From Cordilura impudica (Eukaryota; Arthropoda; Insecta; Diptera; Scathophagidae): a stretch of DNA of 64,000 nt. How positions within the stretch are numbered: the first letter of the stretch is position 1; each line of letters begins with the position of its first letter. The position numbers and the translations under genes are program-made. The notes under the pieces are model-generated. The model had not been told where the DNA came from. It ran no database searches and was given only the letters and a program-made list of their open reading frames with translations. The DNA is taken from the NCBI GenBank assembly GCA_963682025.1, contig OY821520.1, forward strand, positions 92,153,992 through 92,217,991, written 5' to 3'. Of this stretch, positions 1 to 8,424 are shown in pieces.

Positions 1-1059
1 ATTATTTAAAATATTATTGCATTGGCCTGATTTGATAAATGCTTATTGTCAATGAACCATAGCCGGCCACAAATGACTGTCTGTGAAATGGACTTGACTT
101 GAAAATTAACCATGAAGTTGATAATAATAATCACCTGTATTTTTCTGTTAATTCTGAACTCAACTTCCTAATTGTGGTTGAAATACTAGTGCTTGGCTCT
201 TAAACATAAACTTGATATTTTAAATACGAGTTTTTTTTTGCAAATGTTTTTTTTTTCTGTTGATTTTTGAAAGGTTATTAAGAATAACAGGGCGATTTTT
301 TTGCTGTTGTTCGTTTGCAGATGAACATAATGACACTTTCAGCATTGGGACAGAGAAAAGGATGAAAAGATTCTTAAATAGTTAACATATGTTTGTCTCA
401 TCGAACCAAGTGTAGCAACTTTAACGCATTGTGTAGACCTTTAGATAGTTTTGTGTGGTCCCCACAAATTAACTCACTAAGAAATTGTGATGGATTCTCA
501 TAAAGCAACCTGTCAGAGAGCTAAAAGATGAAGAATGAAATAAATCAGTGCAGGAAAACTAGTTTTGCAGCTCTGTTCTTTAGACCAAAAGACACAAAGT
601 GTTGCCAAACTACATTAATTAATATTCTTAGTTTAAAAACAATTTCGACGTAGACCATACAATAAAAAAAAGACAATTTTATTGGTTATAGCAATAAAAT
701 TATTTGATAATTACAACAGAAATTCAGTTGGAGAGAACAGTTTAGTTGATTGTCACAATTCTTAATATGTGCGCTGGATGTTATTAGAGAGGTATTTAAC
801 ATCAAGAGACAGCGGATCCCGTCGAATTATGTTTCGCCCAAACTTACTTTCGTTAATAGACTTTTGGATGCATTTAAAATATTTAGTTTATATAAACAAC
901 AATATTTTCCCAATAGCTTTAATTTCATTTGGACTTTTCATAGATTATATAAGGTGTACTTTTGCTTAGATGGAGTTACGAAAGGGTTAGCTGTCAAACC
1001 AACTGACATACTGCGCTCACTTTTTAGGATTTATGATCAGTACATTCTGGAAAATTATC
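1..1059. other. AT-rich non-coding flank
   Basis: No recognisable gene. The only frame of any length is 750-1067 (+, 105 codons, ending HE then stop). Its composition is plausible for protein, but I recognise no domain and it has no clear neighbour. It runs into the start of the mariner relic, so it may be a relic of an older element. Confidence 0.4.
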
Positions 1060-1216
1060 ATGAGTAGATTTACGCTTGAACAACGCTACCAAATTATTCA
1101 AATTTACTTTGAAATTAAGTCATCGATTCGCTAAAGTTATATACGACTTCGTGATTTTTATGGCGCACATAATTGTCCATCTGAGCAGGCAGGCCATCCG
1201 TCGATCTGTGGATGCA
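1060..1216 (+). pseudogene. mariner-like transposase, N-terminal fragment
   Basis: The frame from the ATG at 1060 begins MSRFTLEQRYQIIQIYFE. This is the typical start of the helix-turn-helix DNA-binding region of dipteran mariner transposases (the TLEQR...I..Y pattern). An in-frame stop (SSIR then TAA) follows after about 24 codons. A second segment ending in GAHNCPSEQAIRRSV can be read in the same region. Similarity stops near 1216, where LINE endonuclease sequence begins. The missing middle and C-terminal parts of a mariner of the same kind resume near 11420 on the same strand, so I infer one mariner split by the LINE. No terminal repeat was identified on the left. It is dead: stops, truncation and a split. 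Confidence 0.6.
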
Positions 1217-1415
1217 ATAACACCAATACCCCGTTATATTAATTGCTCAAATTGGGATGCTGATTTTGAAGCCTTTTTTATTTTCTTATCTAAATTATTC
1301 CCTAAACATTTCTGTATTGTTGGCGACCTGAATGCACGAATTGGTGCTATGCAATTTTTAGACGGCAATCTTCGTCACGATCGCCCCCACATTAATGAAA
1401 CAAGATATTCGAAAG
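1217..1415 (+). pseudogene. LINE 1 endonuclease, first segment (5'-truncated)
   Basis: Part of an apurinic-like (exonuclease-endonuclease-phosphatase) domain of a non-LTR retrotransposon. The readable protein has ITPIPRYI, then FCIVGDLNARIG, which is the conserved GDLN-R-G block, then an R-SK tail near 1414. The N-terminal half of the domain is absent, so the element is 5'-truncated, as LINEs often are. The counterpart minus-strand LINE at 13520-16450 has the same order (ITVIPLYL ... VVGDLNIRIG ... SKDFEVNSKGRSF). The domain resumes at about 7072 with TSAITKDNVINSMGK, so the gap is a later insertion. Clade not assigned. Confidence 0.7.
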
Positions 1416-1554
1416 TGTAACGTCACAGAAATTTCTTTCTTTCAATGACCGAGAGTAAAAGCCGGGTTCTAAACGTTACAGAATTAGGTTTTATTTGAAG
1501 ATTAATCTACAGGGAGAGAGGGTATGTCACAGAGAGGTAGTAAATCTCGTAATG

Positions 1555-2080
1555 GATGGCGACCTGAGACAGGTCTGATGGTTGGCGACCGCGACACGGC
1601 ACCCCTCTCCTGTTGTTGCTGGTTAGCGACCGTGGACGGCACGCTTCTTTTGCTGGTGATGGTTGGCGACCGGGGACGGCACGCCTCTTCTGTTGTTGCT
1701 GGTTAGCGACCGGGGACGGCACGCCTCTTCTGTTGTTGCTGGTTAGCGACCGGGGACGGCACGCCTCTTCTGTTGTTGATATGAGCGACCGGGGACGGCA
1801 CGCTTGTCCTACTGTTAAAATTAGCTACCGGGGATGGCACGCTTCTTCTGTTGTTGATATGAGCGACCAGGGACGGTACGCTTATCCTGTTGCTGCTATA
1901 TGCGACCGGTGGTGACACGATTTTCCTACTGCTGATGTGAGCGACCGGGTACTTCACGCTTTTCCTGCTGCTGATGTGAGCGACCGGGGACGGTACGCTT
2001 GTCCTACTGTTGAAATAAGCGACCGGGACGGCACGCCTCTTCCGTGGTTGATATGAGCGACCGGGGACGGCACGCTTGTC
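1555..2080. repeat. GC-rich minisatellite, 39-40 bp unit, left block
   Basis: About 13 imperfect copies of a unit beginning GCGACCGGGGACGGCACGC and continuing with a pyrimidine-rich CTTCTGTTGTTG segment. Neighbouring copies at 1706-1785 are exactly 40 bp apart; others are 39 bp. The block is far richer in G+C than its surroundings. The open frames across it on both strands come from the repeat and are not genes. The same array continues at 6198-6455; the TIR element at 2088-6190 cut it in two. Confidence 0.9.
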
Positions 2081-2785
2081 CTACTGTCAAGGACCATATA
2101 TAATAGAGGATGTGCAAACCGCAATTTTGTCACACGAAAACTGAAAATGCAAGAGGGGACAAGATGACTACAAACATGTTGCTGAAAATTAGATCCAAGA
2201 TCCGTATTGATGGGACCAAATATCTCTCTTTTATTTATTTTCACTGTTTTGCAGACAAAATCTCTCTCTTTGATATTTAATTTAATTTAATTTATAAAAG
2301 AAATGTATAAATTATGTTAATTAATGATATATAAAAAATTTATATAATTGCAGATGGAACGAAGTAATGTGTGTGGCATAAAAAAATTAAATAATTAGTA
2401 TATCATCATATTAAATTTTGACAGAATTTATGGAAATAAATAAAATGAAATTAAATTAGATCTACCGTCACAGTAATACATTCTGTTAGATCAGGCTCAT
2501 TGAGATCACTTATATTAGATCTACCGGCACACTAAGATATTCTGTTAGATCAATCGGATCAGTTACATCTACTGGCAAGTCTTTCTTATATTGCACTGAG
2601 ATATAATGGATATTTTCAATCGATCTTTGCTTTTTTTGCTGTAGTATTTGAAAAAAAAGTGTGAATTATTAAACATTTTTAAAATGAAAAATGAATACAC
2701 ACTCATACTCTTTGTTAACATCATTTTTGAAACGTTTTACATTTGTATATCAGTTAAGTACTTACAACATTGCAACTAACAACAA

Positions 2786-2860
2786 GTGGACTGTAGCCCA
2801 GTGGGTACTGTTGTCGCTTTCAAATCATGTGTTTTGCTGTTCGAATACCATCTAATGCAT
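2786..2860 (+). repeat. tRNA-derived (SINE-head-like) remnant
   Basis: TAGCCCAGTGGG at 2794-2805 resembles a tRNA A box. GTTCGAATACC at 2839-2849 resembles a B box, about 33 bp further on. That is normal RNA polymerase III internal promoter order and spacing. The acceptor ends do not pair and the B box departs from GGTTCGANTCC, so it is not a working tRNA. An A/T-rich tail follows. It is most likely a relic of a tRNA-derived SINE or a tRNA pseudogene. Confidence 0.45.
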
Positions 2861-3248
2861 GATAAAATTTTTATATTACTACATAATCCAAAAATAATAA
2901 AAATAAAAATCTGAAATTCTAAAATATGAAGAAAAAGAACCAAAATTAAACTTGTTTTCTGTTATTCCACAAGTTTATCCCGTTATTGCAACTTGTAGAA
3001 AAAAACCTTAAAAAAAAATGTTTGCAACAATACAGTGTTTTCTCAATTTAACGAATTCAATCTTAAAGAACAGTATTACATTCAACTGTTCATTAAAACT
3101 ATATTCCACTGTACTGAGTCTGTATTAAAAGAACCTAACATAATATTTGACATTAAAAATACATAAAATAAATACAAATTATTTGTTTTATTTGTAAAAA
3201 TGAATAAACAAATTTCATTTGTGAAATTAAATTATTATCCATTTGTTT

Positions 3249-3365
3249 ATTTACGATACATTTCGTAAATCACGTCTACTATGCGCATTTGAGCTTCGTG
3301 TTGGAGCTCAATTGGGAGGCTGTCCACTTTGCTCCGAAAGCCGAAAGCTTTGTTTTCGTAGGATA
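3249..3365 (-). pseudogene. possible BESS/MADF-type protein tail
   Basis: The minus frame reads FRSKVDSLPIELQHEAQMRI then VDVIYEMYRK and a stop. The pattern F...V..LP.ELQ..AQ..I.DVIYE resembles the short C-terminal helical motif of insect MADF-BESS or transposon-linked Myb/SANT proteins. Upstream frames are not readable as the rest of such a protein. This is motif-level resemblance only. Confidence 0.22.
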
Positions 3366-3615
3366 TATTTCCACTTTTCAAATTTTTACTTTTTTTGTAT
3401 TCCACCTGAAATTCGTATATCAATTTGTAACGACTACAATTGCAAAAGAACAAATATATATAAAATTTACCGCCAAATATTTCTTTTGCGAAAAATATAT
3501 ATACCAACAAATATATATAAACCTGCAAAAAATACATATACACATTTTTGTAATAATATTTTCTGTAAGTTATTAAACTCTCTTCAACAGAACTCTCTGC
3601 ATAATTTTTTTTTAA

Positions 3616-3675
3616 CCCTGGAAGGTCATTCTTATTTTTATTGCGTAAAGGTCATACTTCGTCCAATCGACGACG
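3616..3675. repeat. piggyBac 3' terminal and subterminal inverted repeats
   Basis: The 18 bp terminal repeat at 3616-3633 is followed by a 23 bp spacer. The spacer repeats an AAGGTCATACTT variant of the terminal motif. The palindromic subterminal repeat at 3657-3675 (CTTCGTCCAATCGACGACG) comes next. These are expected transposase-binding sites at the gene's 3' end. Confidence 0.9.
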
Positions 3676-3972
3676 GTGATTTTAAAAACGATAATAAAGA
3701 TGACTTGCGTACGAAAACTTTTTAAAGTTGAGCTTTTTTAATTGTTCGTTTTGTATCTCGCCGAAATAAAACATAAAAGTATTGTTTTTGTATATTATAT
3801 AATTATAACTTAAGATTTCACAGCACTACTTCACGTGGATTGTTTTACAAAACATTACTTAAAAAAATAATAAAATTAATAAACTTAAAATCATTATAAT
3901 CATTAAATGCGTTTGCATCTTAAAATTAATATATTAAACTATATAGGAACACGTTTTCATGAGTATCAGTCT

Positions 3973-5736
3973 TCAATTTATGCAAGAGGCACAAAGCTCT
4001 ATTTTGTGGTCCCCACACAGGCTTTTACCACATTTTTTGCAGGATGATTTTGTCATTCTTCGTTTAAAAGACGGACAAAGAGCGCAAATTTTCCGCTTTT
4101 TGTTTTTTTGTTCCAGGGGCACATCATCATTGTTTTCAGTATCTTTCGGCAATATATTTGCAATATTCGCTCGCACCGATGTTCTCAAAGTTGGTGTCTC
4201 AAGTCTATCAGTCAGCTGGCTTTGGATAAGGGAAAAATGCAATTGCTTCATGAATTTTGGGCGGCTAAGAGGCTTTTTCTTTATTTGAAACATATTATGA
4301 GTGTAAATAATATAGCTGTTTATGAAAGCCATATTCAGTATGCCATAAAACTGGCACATTGGCCACCTTTTGGTTTTTCTAGAGCAGCTCATTACACTGC
4401 ACATTTGGTCGAACGTATCTACACCGCCTTTTGTTTTGTTGTAGAATTCTATCATGTATGGTTTGTTCGATATGTGGTTAATTGTTCCTTCTTCATCACC
4501 CGATGAAAGTAAATATACAATTTTGTTTGGTTTTGGCTTATAAGAGAGAAGCGTTAACTGGTTGTCATAACAAAACATAGATGTGCTGCACTTTCGACCT
4601 TTAATATTTTTTAATTCTTTGGGAATTTCTTTCTTATTTGAGCGCAGAGTGCCAACTAATGTCAGCTTATATGGTTCAAATAAAAGTGATTTGGCAAGTG
4701 GAACTGATGTGAACCAATTGTCCATGGTAATGTTTCTATTAGATCCATGGACAGTTTTTGTTAACTCCTTAACGTAATACTCACCAAGTGGCAGATTAGT
4801 TTGGTTGGAGCCTTTGCCCAAGTATGGTGAAGCATCAACCATGTACTTTGTGCCGCTATCACACATCATCACCATTTTCAATCCATATTTTGCTGGTTTG
4901 TTGGGTATGTACATTCGGAAACTACACTTGCCTCTGAATGCAAGCAGTTGCTCGTCAATCGTTAAGTATGGTCCAGGAACATAACTTTCGCGACATTTCT
5001 GAATGAATATCTCCCATACTTTTCTAATAGGAGCAAATTTGTCAGAAACTTGTTGAATTCGCACAGTCTTATCGTCGAAGCGAAGACAGGACAAAAGGAA
5101 CTTGAACCTGGCTTTCGTCATTGTGGATATATATTGAGCTCCAGAATAGGATCGGTCAAACAATTCGTCAGCAGATAGATGTTGGTCCTTCTTTACAGCA
5201 GTCAAGACTAATATTCCTATGAGGGCTAATATTTCTGGCGATGAAGTTTTTTTTCTTTGAGCTTCATCTGACGTGCAAAGTAAGTTTGATTTACGATTAA
5301 CTATCTCAGCATTAGTCCACTGAACTATTTCGTCAATAATCTCTTTGGTTATAAACATTTGAAAACATTGCAGAGGGTCAGTAATATTTTTACATTGGCG
5401 CGTTGGTCCTCTTGCTTGGTGCACAATATTAAGCCCATAACGATGAGATTTTCCCTTTTGTGTAGACCACTTGTGGTTATTTTTTCCACGCAAAATAGAT
5501 TTAGTGAACGGAATTATATTAGACTTGGCTATTAAAATATTTAGAGATACATCGTCTTCATCTATACCGCCCGGATCTTCTGATGAACTGTCAGTCTCTG
5601 ATGAACAATCTTCCTCTTCTATCTCTATATCAGATATGTCGTTATCATCAATTCCATCGTCCAATTCACACTCGTCGTCACACATTGAAAGAAATTTTTC
5701 GATTTCTTCGTCGGTCAATCGCACTGCAGTGCTCAT
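3973..5736 (-). CDS. piggyBac transposase, intact 587 aa
   Basis: A DDD transposase that cuts at TTAA by cut-and-paste and acts in the nucleus. The frame is uninterrupted from ATG at 5736 to the stop at 3973, and 587 residues is close to the 594 of the Trichoplusia ni prototype. Visible features in order: an acidic, serine-rich N-terminus (about 20-65); a core in which the three catalytic aspartates fit D261 (LTIDEQ), D339 (NITMDNWF) and D440 (KGGVD), each about seven residues before the prototype positions; and a C-terminal cysteine-rich zinc-binding domain (C551, C554, C566, C569, C574, H577, C582, C585). The blocks FRGKCSFRMYIPNKP and TSMFCYDNQLTLLSYKPKP also match the family. The gene fills most of the element, with about 275 bp upstream to the 5' end for a promoter. 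Domestication is unlikely because the ends are intact. Recognition of the family is very secure; activity is inferred. Confidence 0.97.
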   Translation of the reverse strand: MSTAVRLTDEEIEKFLSMCDDECELDDGIDDNDISDIEIEEEDCSSETDSSSEDPGGIDEDDVSLNILIAKSNIIPFTKSILRGKNNHKWSTQKGKSHRYGLNIVHQARGPTRQCKNITDPLQCFQMFITKEIIDEIVQWTNAEIVNRKSNLLCTSDEAQRKKTSSPEILALIGILVLTAVKKDQHLSADELFDRSYSGAQYISTMTKARFKFLLSCLRFDDKTVRIQQVSDKFAPIRKVWEIFIQKCRESYVPGPYLTIDEQLLAFRGKCSFRMYIPNKPAKYGLKMVMMCDSGTKYMVDASPYLGKGSNQTNLPLGEYYVKELTKTVHGSNRNITMDNWFTSVPLAKSLLFEPYKLTLVGTLRSNKKEIPKELKNIKGRKCSTSMFCYDNQLTLLSYKPKPNKIVYLLSSGDEEGTINHISNKPYMIEFYNKTKGGVDTFDQMCSVMSCSRKTKRWPMCQFYGILNMAFINSYIIYTHNMFQIKKKPLSRPKFMKQLHFSLIQSQLTDRLETPTLRTSVRANIANILPKDTENNDDVPLEQKNKKRKICALCPSFKRRMTKSSCKKCGKSLCGDHKIELCASCIN

Positions 5737-6012
5737 TTTATATTATAGAAAACAACCAAAAATATAACACTAGAAACACACAGTCAAAAATTCCAAAAGT
5801 TACTCAAAGTTCATTCTTCGTCGTTACGACGACGCACATTACAAAAAAACAAACTTACCCGATGCGCATCAAGCTAAACAAGTGCACACACCAAGAGCAT
5901 GACTACGACTAGCGCTGTACGAAAAATGAGCACAAAACAAACATAAAATAAATAAAAAAACACCAACATTTGAACATGCGTCGTCGATTCGACGAAGAAT
6001 GACCTTCCAGGG
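5737..6012 (-). promoter_or_regulatory. piggyBac 5' end: leader, terminal and subterminal repeats
   Basis: This is the only DNA between the transposase start and the element's 5' tip, so it must hold the promoter and 5' untranslated leader. The palindromic subterminal repeat (CGTCGTCGATTCGACGAAG, 5979-5997) abuts the 18 bp terminal repeat (5995-6012). The rest is AT-rich and I could not fix a TATA box or transcription start. Confidence 0.6.
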
Positions 6013-6016
6013 TTAA

Positions 6017-6190
6017 GAAACACTCTTCAAAATTATGTTCTCTCATTATTACAGGGTGGATCCATGGATCTTGGTTTATAAACATTTTATTTGTTGCTGG
6101 GTTTATTAAATTATGTTTGTTCCCATCTTGTCACCTCTTGATAATTGGGTCCATTGCGGTTTGCACATCCTCTATTATATATGGTCCTTG
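6017..6190. other. right remnant of the TIR element
   Basis: The 174 bp between the piggyBac TTAA and the right terminal repeat of the 2088-6190 element. It contains an inverted, diverged echo of the left subterminal DNA (ACAAACAT and GACAAGATGGG blocks when reversed), which extends the terminal repeats imperfectly. Confidence 0.5.
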
Positions 6191-6197
6191 CTACTGT

Positions 6198-6455
6198 TGA
6201 AATTAGCAACCGGGGACGGCCCGCAAGTCCTGTTGTTTACCTGTTATTGATGTAAGCGACCGGGGACGGCACGCTGATCTTCTTGTTGTCGTCAGCGACC
6301 TTGGACGGCACGCTGATCTTGTTGTTGATAATGGTGACCGGGGATGGCACGCTGATACTCTTGTTGTCGTCAGCGACCGGGGACGGCACTCTGATCCTGT
6401 AATTGACTAGTGACCGGGGACGGCACGCTAGTCCTGTTGTTGATGTTAGTGACCG
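6198..6455. repeat. GC-rich minisatellite, right block
   Basis: About seven copies of the same 39-40 bp GCGACCGGGGACGGCACGC unit as at 1555-2080, with variant tails (CTGATCTTCTTGTTGTCGTCA). It is the other half of the array split by the TIR element. Confidence 0.88.
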
Positions 6456-6740
6456 GGGTATTCACAAGAACCTTCAGAGATATCTGCCAGGATCTTCAAG
6501 GATATCTACCAGGATCTTCAGGGACATTCGCAGATCATTCAAGGATGTTCGCAGGACCTTCAAGGATATCTACCAGGACCTTCAAGAATATTCGCAGGTC
6601 CTTCAAGGATATCGCAGTACCTAGGAATTTCGAGGATATCTTCAAGGATATTCGCAGGTCCTTCAAGGATATTCGCAGGACCTAGGACTTTTACGGATAT
6701 TTACCAGGATCTTCAAGTGTATTCGCAGGTCCTTCGAGAA
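6456..6740. repeat. second minisatellite, about 21 bp unit
   Basis: Around twelve degenerate copies of a 20-22 bp unit of the form CAGGACCTTCAAGGATATCTA, with CAGGTCCTTCAAGGATATTCG variants. It directly follows the first array, and its unit is unrelated to the 39 bp one. No coding potential is claimed. Confidence 0.85.
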
Positions 6741-7067
6741 TATGCTAAAGGATGTTGGAAGGATACTTACCAACCTTTCTGGGATACTTGTGGTGTTCGC
6801 GAATATTACTGCTCGCTTTCACGGCTGAAGCCAACTAATCCCCGTTTTCCTATTGTTACTCTTTATATAGTCAGCAGGCAGAGATACAAGGGAATATTGG
6901 AAAGCTAGTAAGAACTTTCTCCCATCTGTAACTTGTATATTCCCGTATACGCTCAAAATTCCATAAATCATAGTTCCAATTATTCAGTAAAAAATATCAG
7001 TAAATACATAAGTCCAATGGCCAAAAAATAATAAAATAAGGAAAATTCATTGTTGGGAGTTTTGACA
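6741..7067. other. right tail of the possible LTR insertion
   Basis: Unique sequence between the second minisatellite and the LINE junction at 7067. There is a TATATAGTCAGCAGG stretch around 6873, and the tract ends in TTTTGACA. No gene was recognised. Confidence 0.4.
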
Positions 7068-7071
7068 GAAA

Positions 7072-7309
7072 TGAGGGGACGACTTCTGCCATTACAAAAG
7101 ACAATGTAATTAACTCGATGGGAAAAAATTGGTGGAGACTATAGAAGGCTTGGGTGGTATAGTGCTAAATGGTAGGAAAATTGGTGACAAAAATGCGGAA
7201 TTGAGTTTTTGTGGTGGAGGTGGTAGCTCAGTCATTGACTACTGTATATATTCTCACAGCTTGCTAAAATATTTATGTGATTTCAGCATTGATTGCAAGC
7301 CATATTCTG
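7072..7309 (+). pseudogene. LINE 1 endonuclease, second segment
   Basis: Continues the domain cut at 1415: TSAITKDNVINSMGK, then (after a one-base frame slip) LVETIEGLGGIVLNGR, then AELSFCGGGGSSVIDYC. The last is the conserved S-xD-Y block before the catalytic histidine motif. The segment stops after ...DCKPYS at 7309, and the SDHMPL histidine block resumes at 8434. The minus-strand LINE shows the same layout (LYILNGYTKGDEEGDFTF ... WSDHMPI). The gap is the foldback insertion. Confidence 0.75.
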
Positions 7310-7317
7310 CATCTGCG

Positions 7318-7560
7318 GAAAATTTCCCGAAAACAATTTCCCAAATACAATTGCCCGAAAACAATTGCCCGAAAAAACAATTCCCCGAAAAAGCAATTCC
7401 CCAAAACAATTTCCCGAAATTACAATTTCCCGAAAACAATTTCCCGAAAACAATTTCCCGAAATTACAATTTCCCGAAAACAATTTCGCGAAATTACGAT
7501 TTCCCGAAAAAAATTTTCCGAAATTACAATTTCCCAATTTTTAGTTTACAACTTCCCATA
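7318..7560. repeat. left arm of the foldback element
   Basis: Tandem copies of 14-15 bp units such as CCCGAAAACAATTT and CCCGAAATTACAATTT. Related, more decayed units continue to about 7660. Open frames across this arm (NFPKTIS repeats) come from the repeat. Confidence 0.85.
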
Positions 7561-7883
7561 TATTCTTGATTTCCCCCATAAAAAAAACTTGCTGCATACG
7601 ATTTCTTGAAAAAACAATTTTCCGAGTATACGACTTCTCGAAAAAACAATTCCCCCACCCCGCACCGCGCCCTTCCTCTTCCGCCCTCCCTCGTCATCCG
7701 TACCTTTTTATTGGAGTGTCAAACGCTTATTTTTTCATTGTGACTTTGAACACTTCGGTATTCAGACTTCCCGACGGATAACGCTCACTCCATCACATCC
7801 TGCCCATGCAGTAGCTGCTACGGAATCGTTACTATCTTGCATAGCGAGGTTTTTTAGTTATTTGGGTTGTATACTCAGTTACT

Positions 7884-8232
7884 ATGCCACTCGAATTCCT
7901 GGATAGCGAAAAAGGTAAACCAAGGTTGCTTTTGAATGGTTTCTTGTATCATGACGACGGTCAGTCCGTTGATAGCGTTTATTGGCGTTGTATCCTTTAT
8001 CGAGGAAAACATTGTACCGGTAGGGTCATAACAACGATACTACAAAAAAGATGATCTTCACAATCACAGTGCCAAAGCGGCTTTCGTTGCTAAAGAAAAA
8101 ATCGTTAATGAGCTAAAAGATCTTGCCCGGACCACTACATCAAGTGGTCATGAGCTGATTGCTCGCGCTTCGGTCGGAATTTCTGATGGTATTGTTTCGG
8201 AAATGCCATCAACAAGCTCTTTGAAGAAATAG
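7884..8232 (+). pseudogene. FLYWCH zinc-finger relic
   Basis: From ATG at 7884 the frame reads MPLEFLDSEKGKPRLLLNGF, then LYHDDG, then VYWRCILYRGKHCTGRVITT, and stops at 8052. One base on, a second frame gives DDLHNHSAKAAFVAKEKIV and runs to a TAG at 8230-8232. The order F/LY...WRC...C...HNH supplies the Cys2His2 ligands of a FLYWCH domain, a DNA-binding finger found with MULE-type transposases. One +1 frameshift separates WRC/C from HNH. The downstream GISDGIVSEMPS segment fits the spacer after such domains. No catalytic transposase core is present, so this is a leftover of a longer parent gene inside the foldback element. Confidence 0.7.
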
Positions 8233-8424
8233 TAATTTCGGGAAAATGTAGTATCGGGAAATTGTGTTCGGGAAATTTTATTTCGGGAAATTGTAATTTA
8301 GGGAAATTGTAACTTCCGGAAATTGTGTTCGGGAAATTGTAATTTCGGGAAATGGTCATTTCGGGAAATTATGTTCGTGAAATTGTAATTTCGGGAAATT
8401 GTTTTCGGGAAATTTTCCGCAAAT
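8228..8424. repeat. right arm of the foldback element
   Basis: The inverse complement of the left arm: repeated TTCGGGAAATTGTAA and TTCGGGAAATTGTGT units, ending TTTTCCGCAAAT against the target duplication. Confidence 0.85.

Larger units (their letters stand above)
2125..3611. other. interior of the TIR element, left of piggyBac
   Basis: AT-rich DNA without a gene. It holds a short duplicated motif around 2458-2570 (AGATCTACCG...ATTCTGTTAGATCA, twice), the tRNA-like remnant listed separately, and a possible coding tail at 3249-3365. Confidence 0.5.
3616..6012 (-). mobile_element. complete piggyBac element, 2397 bp
   Basis: The element has identical 18 bp terminal inverted repeats (CCCTGGAAGGTCATTCTT) at 3616-3633 and, inverted, at 5995-6012. 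TTAA lies directly outside at 3612-3615 and 6013-6016, the piggyBac target duplication. Each end also has a subterminal inverted repeat of about 19 bp: 3657-3675 after a 23 bp spacer, and 5979-5997 abutting the terminal repeat. This asymmetric layout copies the moth prototype, which has a short spacer at the 5' end and a longer one at the 3' end. The transposase start lies near the right end, so the element reads on the minus strand. Perfect ends, an intact gene and intact TTAA duplications mean recent insertion and possible autonomy. Confidence 0.96.
2088..6190. mobile_element. unclassified TIR DNA transposon hosting the piggyBac
   Basis: The termini are inverted repeats. The left end starts CAAGGACCATATATAATAGA and the right end is its reverse complement, matching over about 37 bp (2088-2124 against 6154-6190). 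Weaker similarity continues inward (GACAAGATG and ACAAACAT blocks). CTACTGT occurs at 2081-2087 and again at 6191-6197, a 7 bp target duplication in the minisatellite. Minus the piggyBac the element is about 1.7 kb. No transposase frame is visible, so it is non-autonomous or gutted. CA-rich termini and a 7-8 bp duplication suggest hAT or P-like groups, but I cannot assign it. Confidence 0.7.
1416..7067. mobile_element. insertion in LINE 1, possible solo LTR with internal minisatellites
   Basis: The LINE endonuclease is interrupted from 1416 to 7067. The insert begins TGTAACGTCACAG and ends TTTTGACA, so it has TG...CA ends. It is flanked by GAAA at 1411-1414 and at 7068-7071. Without the nested TIR element (2088-6190) the insert is about 1.55 kb. 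TG/CA ends plus a 4 bp duplication fit a solo LTR. The G between GAAA and TG on the left is an imperfection. No internal coding region, primer-binding site or second LTR was found, so another element type is possible. Confidence 0.4.
7310..8424. mobile_element. foldback (MULE-like) element with tandem-repeat arms
   Basis: CCATATTCTG occurs at 7300-7309 and 8425-8434, a 10 bp target duplication that restores the LINE endonuclease frame when one copy is removed. The ends are inverted repeats: the left starts near ATCTGCGGAAAATTTCCCG, and the reversed right end reads ATTTGCGGAAAATTTCCCG. Both arms continue as tandem copies of a TTCCCGAAAACAA-type unit. Long inverted arms built of short tandem repeats and a 9-11 bp duplication are the hallmark of foldback elements, which are placed in the Mutator-like group. 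The middle holds a FLYWCH zinc-finger relic, a domain found in animal Mutator-like transposons. It is 1115 bp, so non-autonomous. Confidence 0.85.

Noticed and set aside
1507..2244. Open frames on both strands over the GC-rich minisatellite
   Set aside because: All are periodic translations of the 39-40 bp unit; no start context or domain.
3243..3725. 160-codon plus-strand frame
   Set aside because: It crosses the piggyBac TTAA boundary at 3612-3616, so it cannot be an ancestral gene; composition is AT-driven.
3959..5912. Plus-strand frames within 3959-5912
   Set aside because: They are antisense shadows of the intact piggyBac transposase.
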